From Candidatus Gastranaerophilales bacterium (GTDB lineage: Bacteria > Cyanobacteriota > Vampirovibrionia > Gastranaerophilales > Gastranaerophilaceae), in contig CAAGGG010000031.1 of the NCBI GenBank assembly GCA_900769355.1, positions 19,697 to 83,696 of the forward strand: a stretch of DNA of 64,000 bases, in the 5' to 3' direction. The notes beneath the pieces are model-generated. The model saw only the letters and a program-made list of their open reading frames with translations, ran no database searches and was not told where the DNA came from. A program made the translations under genes and the position numbers. Positions 24,881-34,295 of the stretch are shown here, piece after piece (the first letter of the stretch is position 1; every line of letters begins with the position of its first letter).

Positions 24881-25382
24881 AGAAAAGGTTCAAAATGTTC
24901 TTAACGCACAAATTAACAAAGAGTTTTATTCGGCTTATTTGTATCTTGCTATGTCTGCTTATTTTGACGAAGTTGGTTTGTTTGGTTTTGCTAACTGGAC
25001 TAAGGTTCAGGCGCGAGAAGAAATGGACCACGGAATGATAATTTTCAATTATATAATAGAACGTGATGGAACTGTTGAATTGTCGCATATTGAATCGCCT
25101 GAAAGAGATTTTTCGTCAACTCTGCAAGTTTTTGAAAGAATTCTTGAGCACGAAAAATTTGTGACAGAAAGTATAAATTGCGTTGCCTCTATGAGCGAAG
25201 ATGAGTGTGATTTAGCGACAAGACATTTTATTAATTGGTATATTTCTGAACAGGTTGAAGAAGAAGCAAATGCTCGAGATGTTATAGATAAATTAACCAT
25301 GTTTGGAGATGACAAAACAGCTCTTTACCTTTTGGATAAAGAACTCGGTGAGAGAAAATATAAGGAGCATTTTTACAACTAA
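24873..25382 (+). CDS. ftnA: bacterial non-haem ferritin
   Basis: Iron-storage ferritin of the FtnA type, 169 residues, four-helix bundle. Ferroxidase ligands are visible in INKEFYSAYLYLAMSAYFD (Glu17 region), EEMDHG (EExxH) and SEQVEEE. Start is GTG at 24873, inside the end of dfx, with GGGAGG upstream. An upstream TTG in the same frame would add 16 residues that do not resemble ferritin. Followed by the heptamer inverted repeat. Confidence 0.94.
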   Translation: MIKEKVQNVLNAQINKEFYSAYLYLAMSAYFDEVGLFGFANWTKVQAREEMDHGMIIFNYIIERDGTVELSHIESPERDFSSTLQVFERILEHEKFVTESINCVASMSEDECDLATRHFINWYISEQVEEEANARDVIDKLTMFGDDKTALYLLDKELGERKYKEHFYN

Positions 25383-25449
25383 GTGAGAAGTGAAAAGTGA
25401 ATTGTGAAAAATGATTTAGACTTTTCACTTTTCACGTTTCACTTTTCAC
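25383..25449. repeat. inverted repeat made of iterated heptamers
   Basis: Left arm 25382-25410: AGTGAGA-AGTGAAA-AGTGAAT-TGTGAAA. Right arm 25422-25449 read on the minus strand: GGTGAAA-AGTGAAA-CGTGAAA-AGTGAAA. The 11-nt spacer makes a long near-perfect hairpin between ftnA and the kinase gene. Same unit as at 4500 and 52857. Confidence 0.85.
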
Positions 25450-25481
25450 CTATTAATAATTATTGCAATTTTGTAACCTAT

Positions 25482-25510
25482 TTGTCCAAATTGCCAAAAT
25501 AGCTTATGAT
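25482..25510 (+). promoter_or_regulatory. promoter for leaderless histidine-kinase mRNA
   Basis: TTGTCC (25482-25487), 17-nt spacer, TATGAT (25505-25510), 6 nt, then ATG at 25517. No Shine-Dalgarno. Confidence 0.72.
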
Positions 25511-25516
25511 ATTAGT

Positions 25517-27118
25517 ATGAAAAATAGTAAAATTATAGCGGTAGATGATGAAAAAATGGTGACTTCGGCTTTTAAAGCACTTTTTAAAGTCGAAGGTTAT
25601 ACCGATGTGCATTTATTCAATACCCCAAAAGATGCGATAGAATATTTAAAAGACAATAAACCTGATTTGATAATCTCTGACTTTATCATGCCTGAAATGA
25701 ATGGTCTGGAATTCCTTACAGAGGCTAAAAAACTTTATCCGGAAGTTAGCATGATTTTGTTGACAGGATACGCCGATAAAGAAAATGCGATTAGGGCAAT
25801 TAATGAAATCGGTTTGTACAAATATATTGAAAAGCCTTGGGACAATGATGATTTGATGATGAATATCAAAAATGGTATTGAAAGAAGTCATTTGTTGGAA
25901 AATTTGCGCAACAAGATTGCAGAACTTGAAGTTGCGAAAAAACAACTGCAAGATTATTCCCAAAATCTTGAAAAAATCGTAGCGGAGCGTACTTCTGATT
26001 TGTCTGAAGCTAACAAAAAATTATCAGGAATAATCAATTATTGTGCCGACGGTATTATTATTGTTGACAGTGAAGGTAAAATTTTACAAGTAAATCCCGC
26101 ATGTGAAAACATGGTTGGACTTTCAGAATCTGCTCTTTGCAAAAAGAAAATCCAAGAAATAGCTTATTCAAACGTAAAAGAATTAAATTCTTCAAAAGAT
26201 AATAAATCCGGCGAAATTTTTGGGTTGAGTGATGAAAATTCAGAGATTTTGTTGCGTGACTACTTTGTTGTAAACACTTTGAGCGGAATTCATACGCCTG
26301 TTGAAATTAGTTTTGCAAAAATCTCATCAGATGAGGATAAAGCAGACAAGTTCGTTGGGGTTATTCGTGATGTTAGTGTTCAAAAAGAAACAGAAAAACT
26401 TAGAGATGACTTTATAGCAACGCTTACGCATGATATGAGAACACCTCTTCTTGCGGCTATCCAGACTTTGAAATTCTTCTTGGAAGGTGTAATAGGCGAG
26501 CTTGATGAAAAACAAAAAGTTTTGTTATCGACAATGCTTCAAAGTAACGAAGATTTGTTGGGGCTTGTTAATGCACTTTTAGAAGTTTATAGATTTGAAA
26601 GTGGCAAGTTGACACTTTGCAAGACAAATTTCTCTGTGAAAGATCTTGTTGAGCAGTGTTTTGCAGAGTTAAAACCGCTTGCAGACAAGAAAAATATTGA
26701 TTTTTCAGTTGTATATGAACTTAATGATGGAGAGAATATAGTTGCTGATAGAGCAGAAATCAAGCGAGTTATCACAAATCTTTGTGGAAATGCTTTGAAT
26801 TACACAAATAAAGGTGGAACTGTCAAAGTATTGGCAAAGGCTCAAAGTGGCGATTTTATTTTCTCTGTAACAGATAACGGTAATGGAATTCCTCAGAGTG
26901 ACATTCCGAATTTGTTTAAGAGATTTTCACAGGGCACTGCAAGAAAACGCTCGACAGGTACCGGATTAGGCTTGTATTTGTCAAGGCAAATTGTTGAAGC
27001 TCATGATGGGAAAATATGGGTTGACAGTAAAGTAGACAAAGGCAGCGAATTTTCATTCCTGCTTACAGATGTTGTAACAAACGAAAAAGATAAAGAAAGA
27101 CAGGTTTCAAATGGCTAA
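25517..27118 (+). CDS. hybrid sensor kinase: REC-PAS-HisKA-HATPase
   Basis: A 533-residue soluble signalling protein. The receiver domain is 1-~120 (VDDEK acidic pocket, phospho-Asp in LIISDFIMPEMNG, KPW lysine). A coiled coil follows (~125-170), then PAS (~172-290, GIIIVDSEGKILQVNPACENMVG). The dimerisation/phosphoacceptor helix is FIATLTHDMRTPL, and the ATPase has N, G1 and G2 boxes (NLCGNALNYTNKGG, DNGNGIP, GTGLGLYLSRQI). There is no membrane segment, so it senses a cytoplasmic cue or receives phosphate from another kinase. The upstream ATG-less extension from 25463 lacks receiver homology. It overlaps the NarL-type regulator by 8 bp. Confidence 0.93.
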   Translation: MKNSKIIAVDDEKMVTSAFKALFKVEGYTDVHLFNTPKDAIEYLKDNKPDLIISDFIMPEMNGLEFLTEAKKLYPEVSMILLTGYADKENAIRAINEIGLYKYIEKPWDNDDLMMNIKNGIERSHLLENLRNKIAELEVAKKQLQDYSQNLEKIVAERTSDLSEANKKLSGIINYCADGIIIVDSEGKILQVNPACENMVGLSESALCKKKIQEIAYSNVKELNSSKDNKSGEIFGLSDENSEILLRDYFVVNTLSGIHTPVEISFAKISSDEDKADKFVGVIRDVSVQKETEKLRDDFIATLTHDMRTPLLAAIQTLKFFLEGVIGELDEKQKVLLSTMLQSNEDLLGLVNALLEVYRFESGKLTLCKTNFSVKDLVEQCFAELKPLADKKNIDFSVVYELNDGENIVADRAEIKRVITNLCGNALNYTNKGGTVKVLAKAQSGDFIFSVTDNGNGIPQSDIPNLFKRFSQGTARKRSTGTGLGLYLSRQIVEAHDGKIWVDSKVDKGSEFSFLLTDVVTNEKDKERQVSNG

Positions 27119-27785
27119 AAACGTCAGAGTTCTAATCGTAGAAGATCATGATATGGCGAGAATGGGTTTATCAGTTGTTTTGGGAAACAACGAAAAGATT
27201 GAAGTTGCCGGCATGGCGGCTGATGGTCAAGAAGGTGTTGATAAAGCCTTAGAACTAATTCCTGACGTTGTAATTATGGACATTGGGTTACCAACTATTG
27301 ATGGAATTGAGGCGACAAAGAGAATTAAATCTCAAAATTCTAAAATCAGAGTTTTGATGTACACTTCTCGAGAAGATGAAGATGATATTTTTGATTCCTT
27401 CCAAGCCGGTGCTGACGGGTATATTACAAAAGGCGCAACTTCTGATCAAACAGTTTCTGCTGTTCTTGCGGTTGCAGAAGGTGCAAGTTGGCTTGATCCA
27501 GCTATTGCAAAAGTTGTTTTGACAAATATTAGAAGAAGTAGTGCATCATCAGAAAAACGTGGTGAAATTAATTATAAACTAGGTAAAAATTTGTATGGTT
27601 TAACTGAACGTGAAATGGAAGTTTTGGCGTTGATTGTTGACGGTTTGACAAACCCTCAGATTGCAGAAAAACTTGTTATAACGATTTCGACAACAAAAAC
27701 ACATGTTCATAGTATTTTGCAAAAATTGTATGTAAACACTCGCTCTAAGGCTATTTCTATGGCGATGAAAGAAGGTTTGGTCTAA
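27111..27785 (+). CDS. NarL/LuxR-family response regulator
   Basis: Receiver (1-~125, phospho-Asp in VVIMDIGLPTIDG) and a C-terminal LuxR-type helix-turn-helix (~163-224, LTEREMEVLALIVDGLTNPQIAEKL). It is the probable partner of the preceding kinase: its ATG lies inside the kinase gene's last codons, and its stop overlaps the next ATG (TAATG). Length 224 is normal. Confidence 0.94.
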   Translation: MAKNVRVLIVEDHDMARMGLSVVLGNNEKIEVAGMAADGQEGVDKALELIPDVVIMDIGLPTIDGIEATKRIKSQNSKIRVLMYTSREDEDDIFDSFQAGADGYITKGATSDQTVSAVLAVAEGASWLDPAIAKVVLTNIRRSSASSEKRGEINYKLGKNLYGLTEREMEVLALIVDGLTNPQIAEKLVITISTTKTHVHSILQKLYVNTRSKAISMAMKEGLV

Positions 27786-29140
27786 TGCTTTACGCATTAC
27801 TCGGGGTGGCTGCTGCATTTTGTGCTTTTATTCAGTGGGGAGATGAAATCCCTGTTCCTTTTGTTGACAAAACTCAGAGTAAACAAGAGGCAAAATATAT
27901 TCATGAAGTAAACAAACGCACAGAAAAAGCAAAATATGAACGAGCTGTTGCGGAACGTAAACCAACAGGGTATATGACGGTTGAAGAGTATGAAGAGCTT
28001 TCGACTCCAAAAGATAGAATGACAATGGACGTTCCAATTCCGAAAATTCCGACGCCTGCTGATATGCTATATGTTCCGCAACCGGCATATAAAATTACAA
28101 GATATAACAATCCCCCAGGAAGCCCTGAGTTGAATATTACTGATACTTTGTACAAACGTCGTCAACTTAATGCACAAGGTATTGTTTCACCTGATTTTAA
28201 AAGATTGGTTTACCCGTCGATTTATTATTATCCGAACAGTGGCTCGACGGCATGTGATTTATTTATAATCAATCTGGAAGAAGCAAAAACGAATGTCGAT
28301 AGAATTTTGACGGCAAATACTGTTCATCGACTTTCTGAGCCGATTTTGTCTACCGAAAAGACAAATGACAATTATTTTACTTTCAGAACCCTTACACCTA
28401 TTGACTTTTCTCCCGATGGGACAAAACTTTTAATAAAAGAAAAAATAGGAAATACTCGAGATGGAATTTGGAAAACGACTCCGATTGTGTATGATTTTTC
28501 TGTGAAAAATTCATACAGTTTGGTCGAAGTTCGTGATGCGATAATTTATTATTGGAAAGAAAATAAAGGCTTGGATTTGGAAGATAAGCGTTGGGACGTT
28601 ACACCGCTTGGCTTTGCAGCTAATAATCCTGATTGGGTAATTGTCACAGCGGAAGCTTATACAGGGAGTTTGCCGATAAATCTTGGGACTTGGATAGTAA
28701 ATACTCATGGAGAACGTTCTCGACTTGTTTCTATGCAGCCGTCGTCTGTGAATGTTAGCATGAACGGTTTTAAACTTGTTAAAGATGGTGTTGTGCCACC
28801 TGCTATTACGGAAAAAGAAGAAGAGCAGCTTAAACGAATAGAAAAAGCCAATGTAAAACAACAAAAAGCACAGGATAAAGCGGAAGTTAAGGCTATGAAA
28901 AACTCTTATAAGGCTAAAATCAAAGAACTTAATGCTGAATATAAAGAGTCACAAAAAGATTATGAACTTCGTCAAAAAATCCAAAGTTCAACTTCTGAGA
29001 ATGAAGCTATTGAAAAATACAGAGAATTAAAAGCAGTGCAAGAAGCTAAAAAACAAGCCGAATTAGAACGTCAAAAAGCAAAAGAATTGAAAGAACTTGA
29101 AAGGCAAAAAGCCAAAGAAGCAAAATCTAAGAAAAAATAG
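27785..29140 (+). CDS. unknown exported protein with C-terminal Lys/Glu coiled coil
   Basis: A 451-residue protein starting with a short hydrophobic segment (MLYALLGVAAAFCAFIQW) that may be a signal anchor. Residues 90-330 are probably beta-rich and include SPDFKRLVYPSIYYY and DFSPDGTKLLIKEK, a phrase typical of TolB/beta-propeller blades. Residues 345-451 are a long charged coiled coil ending in repeated ERQKAKE units. It shares the TAATG junction with the response-regulator gene, so it is co-translated with the two-component system and may be its sensor partner or output. No family recognised. Confidence 0.78.
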   Translation: MLYALLGVAAAFCAFIQWGDEIPVPFVDKTQSKQEAKYIHEVNKRTEKAKYERAVAERKPTGYMTVEEYEELSTPKDRMTMDVPIPKIPTPADMLYVPQPAYKITRYNNPPGSPELNITDTLYKRRQLNAQGIVSPDFKRLVYPSIYYYPNSGSTACDLFIINLEEAKTNVDRILTANTVHRLSEPILSTEKTNDNYFTFRTLTPIDFSPDGTKLLIKEKIGNTRDGIWKTTPIVYDFSVKNSYSLVEVRDAIIYYWKENKGLDLEDKRWDVTPLGFAANNPDWVIVTAEAYTGSLPINLGTWIVNTHGERSRLVSMQPSSVNVSMNGFKLVKDGVVPPAITEKEEEQLKRIEKANVKQQKAQDKAEVKAMKNSYKAKIKELNAEYKESQKDYELRQKIQSSTSENEAIEKYRELKAVQEAKKQAELERQKAKELKELERQKAKEAKSKKK

Positions 29141-29220
29141 AAACAAAGAATTTAGGCACAACAAGATTGGCTTTTCAAATCACGGCTTAAGCTTTTCCCG
29201 AACTACTTATTATAAAGCGA

Positions 29221-30867
29221 TTACTTCAACAATTCTTTCATTTCAGGTTTGTTCATTGATGTAAATTGAGTCTGTGTATTTGGTTGAGTTTCAGATTGTT
29301 TTGCTTTTTCAGCAGCTAATTTCGCTTTTCGTTTAGCTTCTGATTTGTTTGTCATATAAATGTTTAATTTAGGAATACCGAAACCTAAAATTATACCTGA
29401 ATACAAGTAGCCTGCAATCTGAGCAATACTTAATGCTCTCAATTTGCCTTTTGTTTCTTTTCTTACAGCTTCTGTAACTTTGGTGTCATCAAGTTTTTTC
29501 AACAAGTTTTTGAATGATAAAGCTTTTCCATTCTCAACAGAATCAATTCCGCAAGCTTTCAATCCTCTGTGTAAAACTTCATCACGAGTTACCATTGGAG
29601 CTTTAAAAATTTTGTTAAAGAAGCCTTTACCATGTTCTTTTTCACTATAATTTAAAAGGTTTTGATCCATTGAATTTGCAACCATTTTTGCAACAAAGTT
29701 ACCCAAAATCAGCCAGTTGAAAAAGCCCAAAGTATCTTTTACTGCAGCTTCTCTGAGTTCATCTTTGTCTCTTGCTGCCATAAATCTTGACATAATTGTC
29801 ATGCCGTAAATAAATTTGTATTGATCCAATGTTGGGTTAAGCCCTTTATATTGGAGCTTTTTCATAATTCCATTTACGCCGCCTTTAAAACCTATTGTCG
29901 CAAGTGCAAGTGCCATAAAGCCGGCAGCAGCAGTTGCCTTCATAGCTTTAAATCCGTTTGATTTATCTTTTTCTCTGCCTTCAACTCCAACAAAACCGTC
30001 ACTTCCGGTCTTTTTCTTAGTTAAGTAAATATTTAAAGGCTGAATAGACATACCAATTGCTGATGCAATTCCTAAACCTATCAATGCTCTGTTTCTGTTC
30101 ATTTTTTGCATTGATTTTAAGAACTCATCAACATTAATTTCTTTTGCACTAAACGCTCTTGTTACATTATAAACTCCGTCTAACATGTTAGAAAGTGTTG
30201 TTGGCTGGCTTTCTTTAGTTAAGCGGAAACCGTTTTCAGAACCAGTAACGTGTGTAATAACAGATTGAGCGTATTCTTTTAAATCTTTTGTAATTGTAAT
30301 TGGCGCATTTTCTTTGTTTTTCAAAGTTTCTGTAAACTTGCTTACAATGTCATCAATATTTTCTTGCGGAATATTTTTCCACTCATCTCCAACACGAGTT
30401 TGGGCGTTTTTGAATACGGTTTGAAGATAATCATGAAGAGTATCTTTACTTCCAGATTTAATTTGTGCAGTCCAAGTATCTCCAAGTGTTTTTAAAGTAT
30501 CGTCATCGACAAACATTTTTTGAGCTTTAACTCCGAATTTTGAGTTAAGTGCTCCGGCAAGCATTATACCACCGATAGTCCCATACAATCCGACTAATGA
30601 GTGGTTGATTGTTCCTGAACCTTCTCTTCTTGCAGTTTCCATACCAGCATCAGGTCCACGATTCACCATATCAACAGAAGTTCTTGGAATAACCATTGAA
30701 CATAAGTCAACTGCGTTAGCACCCCAAGCCTGATTTGTGTCTAAGAAACGCAATCCTGTTGTAAATGCAGCATAAGCGTTTCCAAAATTTGGTTGAGCCT
30801 GATTTGGTTGATTTTTTTCTTTATAATTATTATTTTGTAGTTGGGGTAATATTTGTTGAATTTTCAT
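29221..30867 (-). CDS. lineage-type membrane protein, paralogue of the upstream gene
   Basis: A 548-residue protein with several hydrophobic helices (around 105-125, 270-290, 315-335, 500-520). The N-terminus (MKIQQILPQLQNNN, then PNFGNAYAAF) carries the NFG tag. It shares landmarks with the gene at 30882-32606: D.xSM.IPRT near 57, RREGSG near 81, GLG...QPLN, and SRFMAARDKDELREAAVKD followed by LG.FVAK. The C-terminus is Gln/Thr-rich. AAGGAG precedes the ATG. It lies 14 bp after its paralogue, same strand. Function unknown. Confidence 0.82.
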   Translation of the reverse strand: MKIQQILPQLQNNNYKEKNQPNQAQPNFGNAYAAFTTGLRFLDTNQAWGANAVDLCSMVIPRTSVDMVNRGPDAGMETARREGSGTINHSLVGLYGTIGGIMLAGALNSKFGVKAQKMFVDDDTLKTLGDTWTAQIKSGSKDTLHDYLQTVFKNAQTRVGDEWKNIPQENIDDIVSKFTETLKNKENAPITITKDLKEYAQSVITHVTGSENGFRLTKESQPTTLSNMLDGVYNVTRAFSAKEINVDEFLKSMQKMNRNRALIGLGIASAIGMSIQPLNIYLTKKKTGSDGFVGVEGREKDKSNGFKAMKATAAAGFMALALATIGFKGGVNGIMKKLQYKGLNPTLDQYKFIYGMTIMSRFMAARDKDELREAAVKDTLGFFNWLILGNFVAKMVANSMDQNLLNYSEKEHGKGFFNKIFKAPMVTRDEVLHRGLKACGIDSVENGKALSFKNLLKKLDDTKVTEAVRKETKGKLRALSIAQIAGYLYSGIILGFGIPKLNIYMTNKSEAKRKAKLAAEKAKQSETQPNTQTQFTSMNKPEMKELLK

Positions 30868-30881
30868 TATATTTTATCTCC

Positions 30882-32606
30882 TTACGAATTCATAAATGCT
30901 TTAAACGTCTTATTGTCCTGTAAACGATTTCTTGAGAAATCGTATTTGGTGCCGGGATTTTGGGTGGCACTACTTACTTCTTTTTCGGAAGTTGCCGAGG
31001 AGGACGTTTGGGAGGAAGTTGTGGAACCGGCTCCTTTTTCTGCATTTAATTTCGCAAGTTCTTCTGCGCGTTTTTTATTTGTTTTCGACCTAGTATATAG
31101 TGGTATAAATAAACCTAGTGACAATAATGAGAATACGATATTGCCTACTTGGCACAAGGTTCGTAATCTCTTATCTTTGATTGTACCAAGCTCATCTGAA
31201 GATTTCAAGCTTGTGTGTTTTGCCCAATTCCAGAATTTTTGTAGTGGATTTGCGTTTGGATCGGTTTCTTTTAGTCTGTTTATCAAATGAGTTCCAGGAT
31301 TTTTCTTTTCCAAGAATGTAGCAATACCTTTTGCAACATAGTCTCCTAAGAAGTAGAAACTTGAGAATGTCGCAATATCACGAACAGTTGCTTCTCTAAG
31401 TTCGTTCCTGTCTTCTGATGCACCCATACGGCTTGCAAATGTTGCTGTAGATATAATTCTTGCCTGATCCATTGTAGGGAAAATTCCTTTAAATTGGAAT
31501 ATATTCTTCATAACAGGTCTGTCCATGAACATTGAAAGTCCGCAAACACCAATCATAGACCCGATTGAGATGAATTTTTGAGCAAGTAGTTCGGCTTTTT
31601 CTTTTGGCGTCATTTCTTTGTGTTCGTTGTCTTTGCCGAAGTCTTTGTAAATTGGTGCACCTTTTTGTCCAGATGTTTTATGGGTAATCCATCTGTTTAT
31701 AGGTTGCATAGAAATTGCAAGCGGAATAATAACGCCAAGTCCACCAATACTTTTCCAATTAACAAGTTTAACTGCTTTTTTGCAGTATTCGGTAAGTGTT
31801 TTGCTATCGGTAATTCCTTCTTTGATTGTGCCGCGAAGCATTTTTACTGTATCAGCACAAACAGATTCCAAATTATTAGAGAAGAATGATTTGTCCGCTT
31901 TAAATCGAATGTTTTCTGCAATATGAGTTTCATCAACAATTGCTCTGTACGCTGCTTTAACCTTTTTAGATTCGTAATCGTTGCTTAAAACAGCATCAGT
32001 TAATTCGTTTACAGCATTATGCAATTTTTTGTTGCCGATTTTTCCGATAAGGTTTCCATCTTTATCATGAGCGATATTGAAAATATCTGCAAAATCCTTT
32101 GTTTCATGTCCGTCAACTCCAACTAAGCTGCCGAGTTCATCTCTAAATGTGTTGTAAATTCGTTCTCTTTGGCTTAAACCTGTGTTTCCTATATGTTTAC
32201 CATAGAAATCATTAATTTTATGAATACCATCTTCATTAGCCCAAGTGTTTGCGAGATTAGATTTGTTAAAGAGTCCCATAATAGGTCGCTGCATAAGCTT
32301 AGCCAAACCTGCAACAATAAATCCTGGAATTAAACAGTTTACAACTAATCCGGAAGATTCTCTTCTAAAAGCTTCAAAACCTGCGTAACCATTAGATTCT
32401 TTGGTCTCAATAACTGTTCTTGGTACAATGGCAGTAGACATATCCAAAAAAGTAACATTTACCATTGGTTGTCTTTCACATTGTTGAACAAGCCAAATAG
32501 CACCATCAGCCAATCCTGTAAATGATTGCTGTTGTCCTTTTTGTTTATGATTATCCCTCTTTGGGGCATTATTATTTACACTAGCTAAATTGATTTTTTC
32601 TATCAT
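30882..32606 (-). CDS. lineage-type membrane protein, paralogue of the downstream gene
   Basis: A 574-residue protein. N-terminus MIEKINLASVNNN, then QQQSFTGLADG (SFTG tag), then DMSTAIVPRT, FRRESSGLVVN, GLGVIIPLAISMQPINRW and SRMGASEDRNELREATVRD; these blocks align with the next gene. Hydrophobic segments lie around 90-110, 290-310, 355-375 and 505-525. The C-terminal 50 residues are Ser/Thr/Ala-rich. The ATG at 32606 is chosen; a TTG at 32633 would add nine residues. No Shine-Dalgarno is visible, but an extended -10 (TGGTATAAT, 32636-32641) lies ~30 nt upstream. Function unknown. Confidence 0.8.
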   Translation of the reverse strand: MIEKINLASVNNNAPKRDNHKQKGQQQSFTGLADGAIWLVQQCERQPMVNVTFLDMSTAIVPRTVIETKESNGYAGFEAFRRESSGLVVNCLIPGFIVAGLAKLMQRPIMGLFNKSNLANTWANEDGIHKINDFYGKHIGNTGLSQRERIYNTFRDELGSLVGVDGHETKDFADIFNIAHDKDGNLIGKIGNKKLHNAVNELTDAVLSNDYESKKVKAAYRAIVDETHIAENIRFKADKSFFSNNLESVCADTVKMLRGTIKEGITDSKTLTEYCKKAVKLVNWKSIGGLGVIIPLAISMQPINRWITHKTSGQKGAPIYKDFGKDNEHKEMTPKEKAELLAQKFISIGSMIGVCGLSMFMDRPVMKNIFQFKGIFPTMDQARIISTATFASRMGASEDRNELREATVRDIATFSSFYFLGDYVAKGIATFLEKKNPGTHLINRLKETDPNANPLQKFWNWAKHTSLKSSDELGTIKDKRLRTLCQVGNIVFSLLSLGLFIPLYTRSKTNKKRAEELAKLNAEKGAGSTTSSQTSSSATSEKEVSSATQNPGTKYDFSRNRLQDNKTFKAFMNS

Positions 32607-32635
32607 AATTAAGTCTGGATTAAAACTACACAACT

Positions 32636-32641
32636 ATTATA
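32636..32641 (-). promoter_or_regulatory. extended -10 promoter of the paralogous membrane-protein pair
   Basis: Minus strand TGG-TATAAT with a poor -35 region. Predicted start ~32629 gives a 23-nt leader without a ribosome binding site. Confidence 0.5.
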
Positions 32642-32897
32642 CCAGTTACACATTATATTAAAAGTCGGGCAAAAAAAAAGTTGCGCCGAAATTGGCTAAT
32701 GTTAAGGTTATGTAAAGATGAATTTTTGCGTTTTTTTCTAAAAATACAATAATTAGTTTGAAAATTTTTAAAGTTTTATATGTTTTTTATCTCAAAATAG
32801 GAAAAAATGTTCAAAAATCTTAAAATTTTGCTTAAAAATTATTGTAAATTTTTATTAAGAAAAACAATTTTGTCTTGATTTTTAACCTAAAAACTTC

Positions 32898-34295
32898 TTA
32901 TTTGTAGTTTTTTACAAATTCAATGGCATGGTCTTTGTCTAAAATATCGCCATTAATTTGAGCTTCATGTAATGCTTCCATAATTTCGCCAAGTTGTCTT
33001 GAAGGTTTAATATTTAAGATTTTCATAACCTCGTTACCGTCAAGTAACTTTGGAAGCGGTTTCAATGTTTCACGTGCTTCAAGATAAAATCTCAAAAGCA
33101 TGTTTAAATATGTTATATTGTGTTCGACAATTTCATCAGTAATTTCAGGTCCTCTAGCTGAAAGTCTGTCAGCTTGCGCCAAAATTATCTCGTCAATCGA
33201 ATTTGTATCCATTTTTCGAACATATCGCATCATGATTTTTTCTGTAATCTGAGGTGAACTCATTACGTGTGATGGATAAATATGGTATTTAATCATTTGT
33301 GAAATATATTCGGTTTGTTTGTTTGAAAAATGCAGTTTTTTCAGAATTTTTACGGACATTTTTGAGCCAACATCGTCATGCTTGATAAAACGATGTTTCC
33401 CTTCTTCAATTGTCCAGGTCGAAAATTTGCCGATGTCATGCATAAATGCAGCAAGTTTTAAGTGTGCAAGTCTTGAAAATCCGCCAAAGTCAACTTTATC
33501 AAGATGCTCTTTTACTTCATCAGCGGAATTCTCGTATAAATTCTGCACCTGTCTGACTGTTTCAATTGAATGTTGGAATAAGTCTAAGTGGTGGTGTGAA
33601 TTTGGTGGAACTTGTTTTAACTCCTTTACAAATGGAAAAATTTCTTCCAAAAGCCAAGTTTTATTCATGTTTTCAAGAGCTTTGGCTGCGTATTTGCCAC
33701 TGAAAAGTGCCATAATCTCATGCGAAATTCGTTCAACTGCAGGCTTATTGATTAAATCTACATATCTGCAAACTGCGTCAATTGTTTCTGGTGCAAGTTC
33801 AAAACCGTACAAAGCTTGAAATCTGTAAACTCTTAAAAGCCTCAATGGGTCGTCTACAAAATTCAATTCGTTAACATAATTAATGCACTTGTTTTTTATA
33901 TCCGTAACTCCGCCTGAAATATCAATAAGCTCGCCGGTTCTGATGTTTACGGCAATTGCGTTAATCGTTAAATCTCTACGCATCAAATCATTTTCTATCG
34001 AATCTCCGACCGGATTTGTTACGTCTATATAATTTATTTTGTCAGGAAGTACAATTCTATAAATTTTATTTTCTTCATCAAGTGGAACAAATGTTGCATC
34101 AAAAAGTTCTGCAAGTTTTAGCGAAAAAGTTTTTGCATCTTCGTCCATAACGATAATATCTCTATCTGTGCTTTCTAGTCCAAGATAGTAATCACGAACG
34201 GTTCCGCCAACAAGGTATATTTCGTTGGTAAAAGTTTTTTCGATTTTTGATAAAATTTTGTCCGATTTAATTTTGTCTATAATTACTGAATTCAT
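32898..34295 (-). CDS. cca: CCA-adding tRNA nucleotidyltransferase with HD domain
   Basis: Class II nucleotidyltransferase that builds or repairs the tRNA 3' CCA. The head domain has LVGGTVRDYYLG at ~30-41 and the metal-binding DRDIIV, then RRDLTINAIAVN and the arginine-rich DDPLRLLRVYRFQA for template-free base selection. The C-terminal half (260-400) holds an HD phosphohydrolase domain (AAFMHDIGKFSTW). TTAGGAAA precedes the ATG. The start overlaps the end of rsmE by 29 bp. Confidence 0.93.
   Translation of the reverse strand: MNSVIIDKIKSDKILSKIEKTFTNEIYLVGGTVRDYYLGLESTDRDIIVMDEDAKTFSLKLAELFDATFVPLDEENKIYRIVLPDKINYIDVTNPVGDSIENDLMRRDLTINAIAVNIRTGELIDISGGVTDIKNKCINYVNELNFVDDPLRLLRVYRFQALYGFELAPETIDAVCRYVDLINKPAVERISHEIMALFSGKYAAKALENMNKTWLLEEIFPFVKELKQVPPNSHHHLDLFQHSIETVRQVQNLYENSADEVKEHLDKVDFGGFSRLAHLKLAAFMHDIGKFSTWTIEEGKHRFIKHDDVGSKMSVKILKKLHFSNKQTEYISQMIKYHIYPSHVMSSPQITEKIMMRYVRKMDTNSIDEIILAQADRLSARGPEITDEIVEHNITYLNMLLRFYLEARETLKPLPKLLDGNEVMKILNIKPSRQLGEIMEALHEAQINGDILDKDHAIEFVKNYK

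Noticed and set aside
25463..25516. N-terminal extension of the hybrid kinase
   Set aside because: The receiver domain begins right after the ATG at 25517, and the extension covers the -35/-10 promoter.
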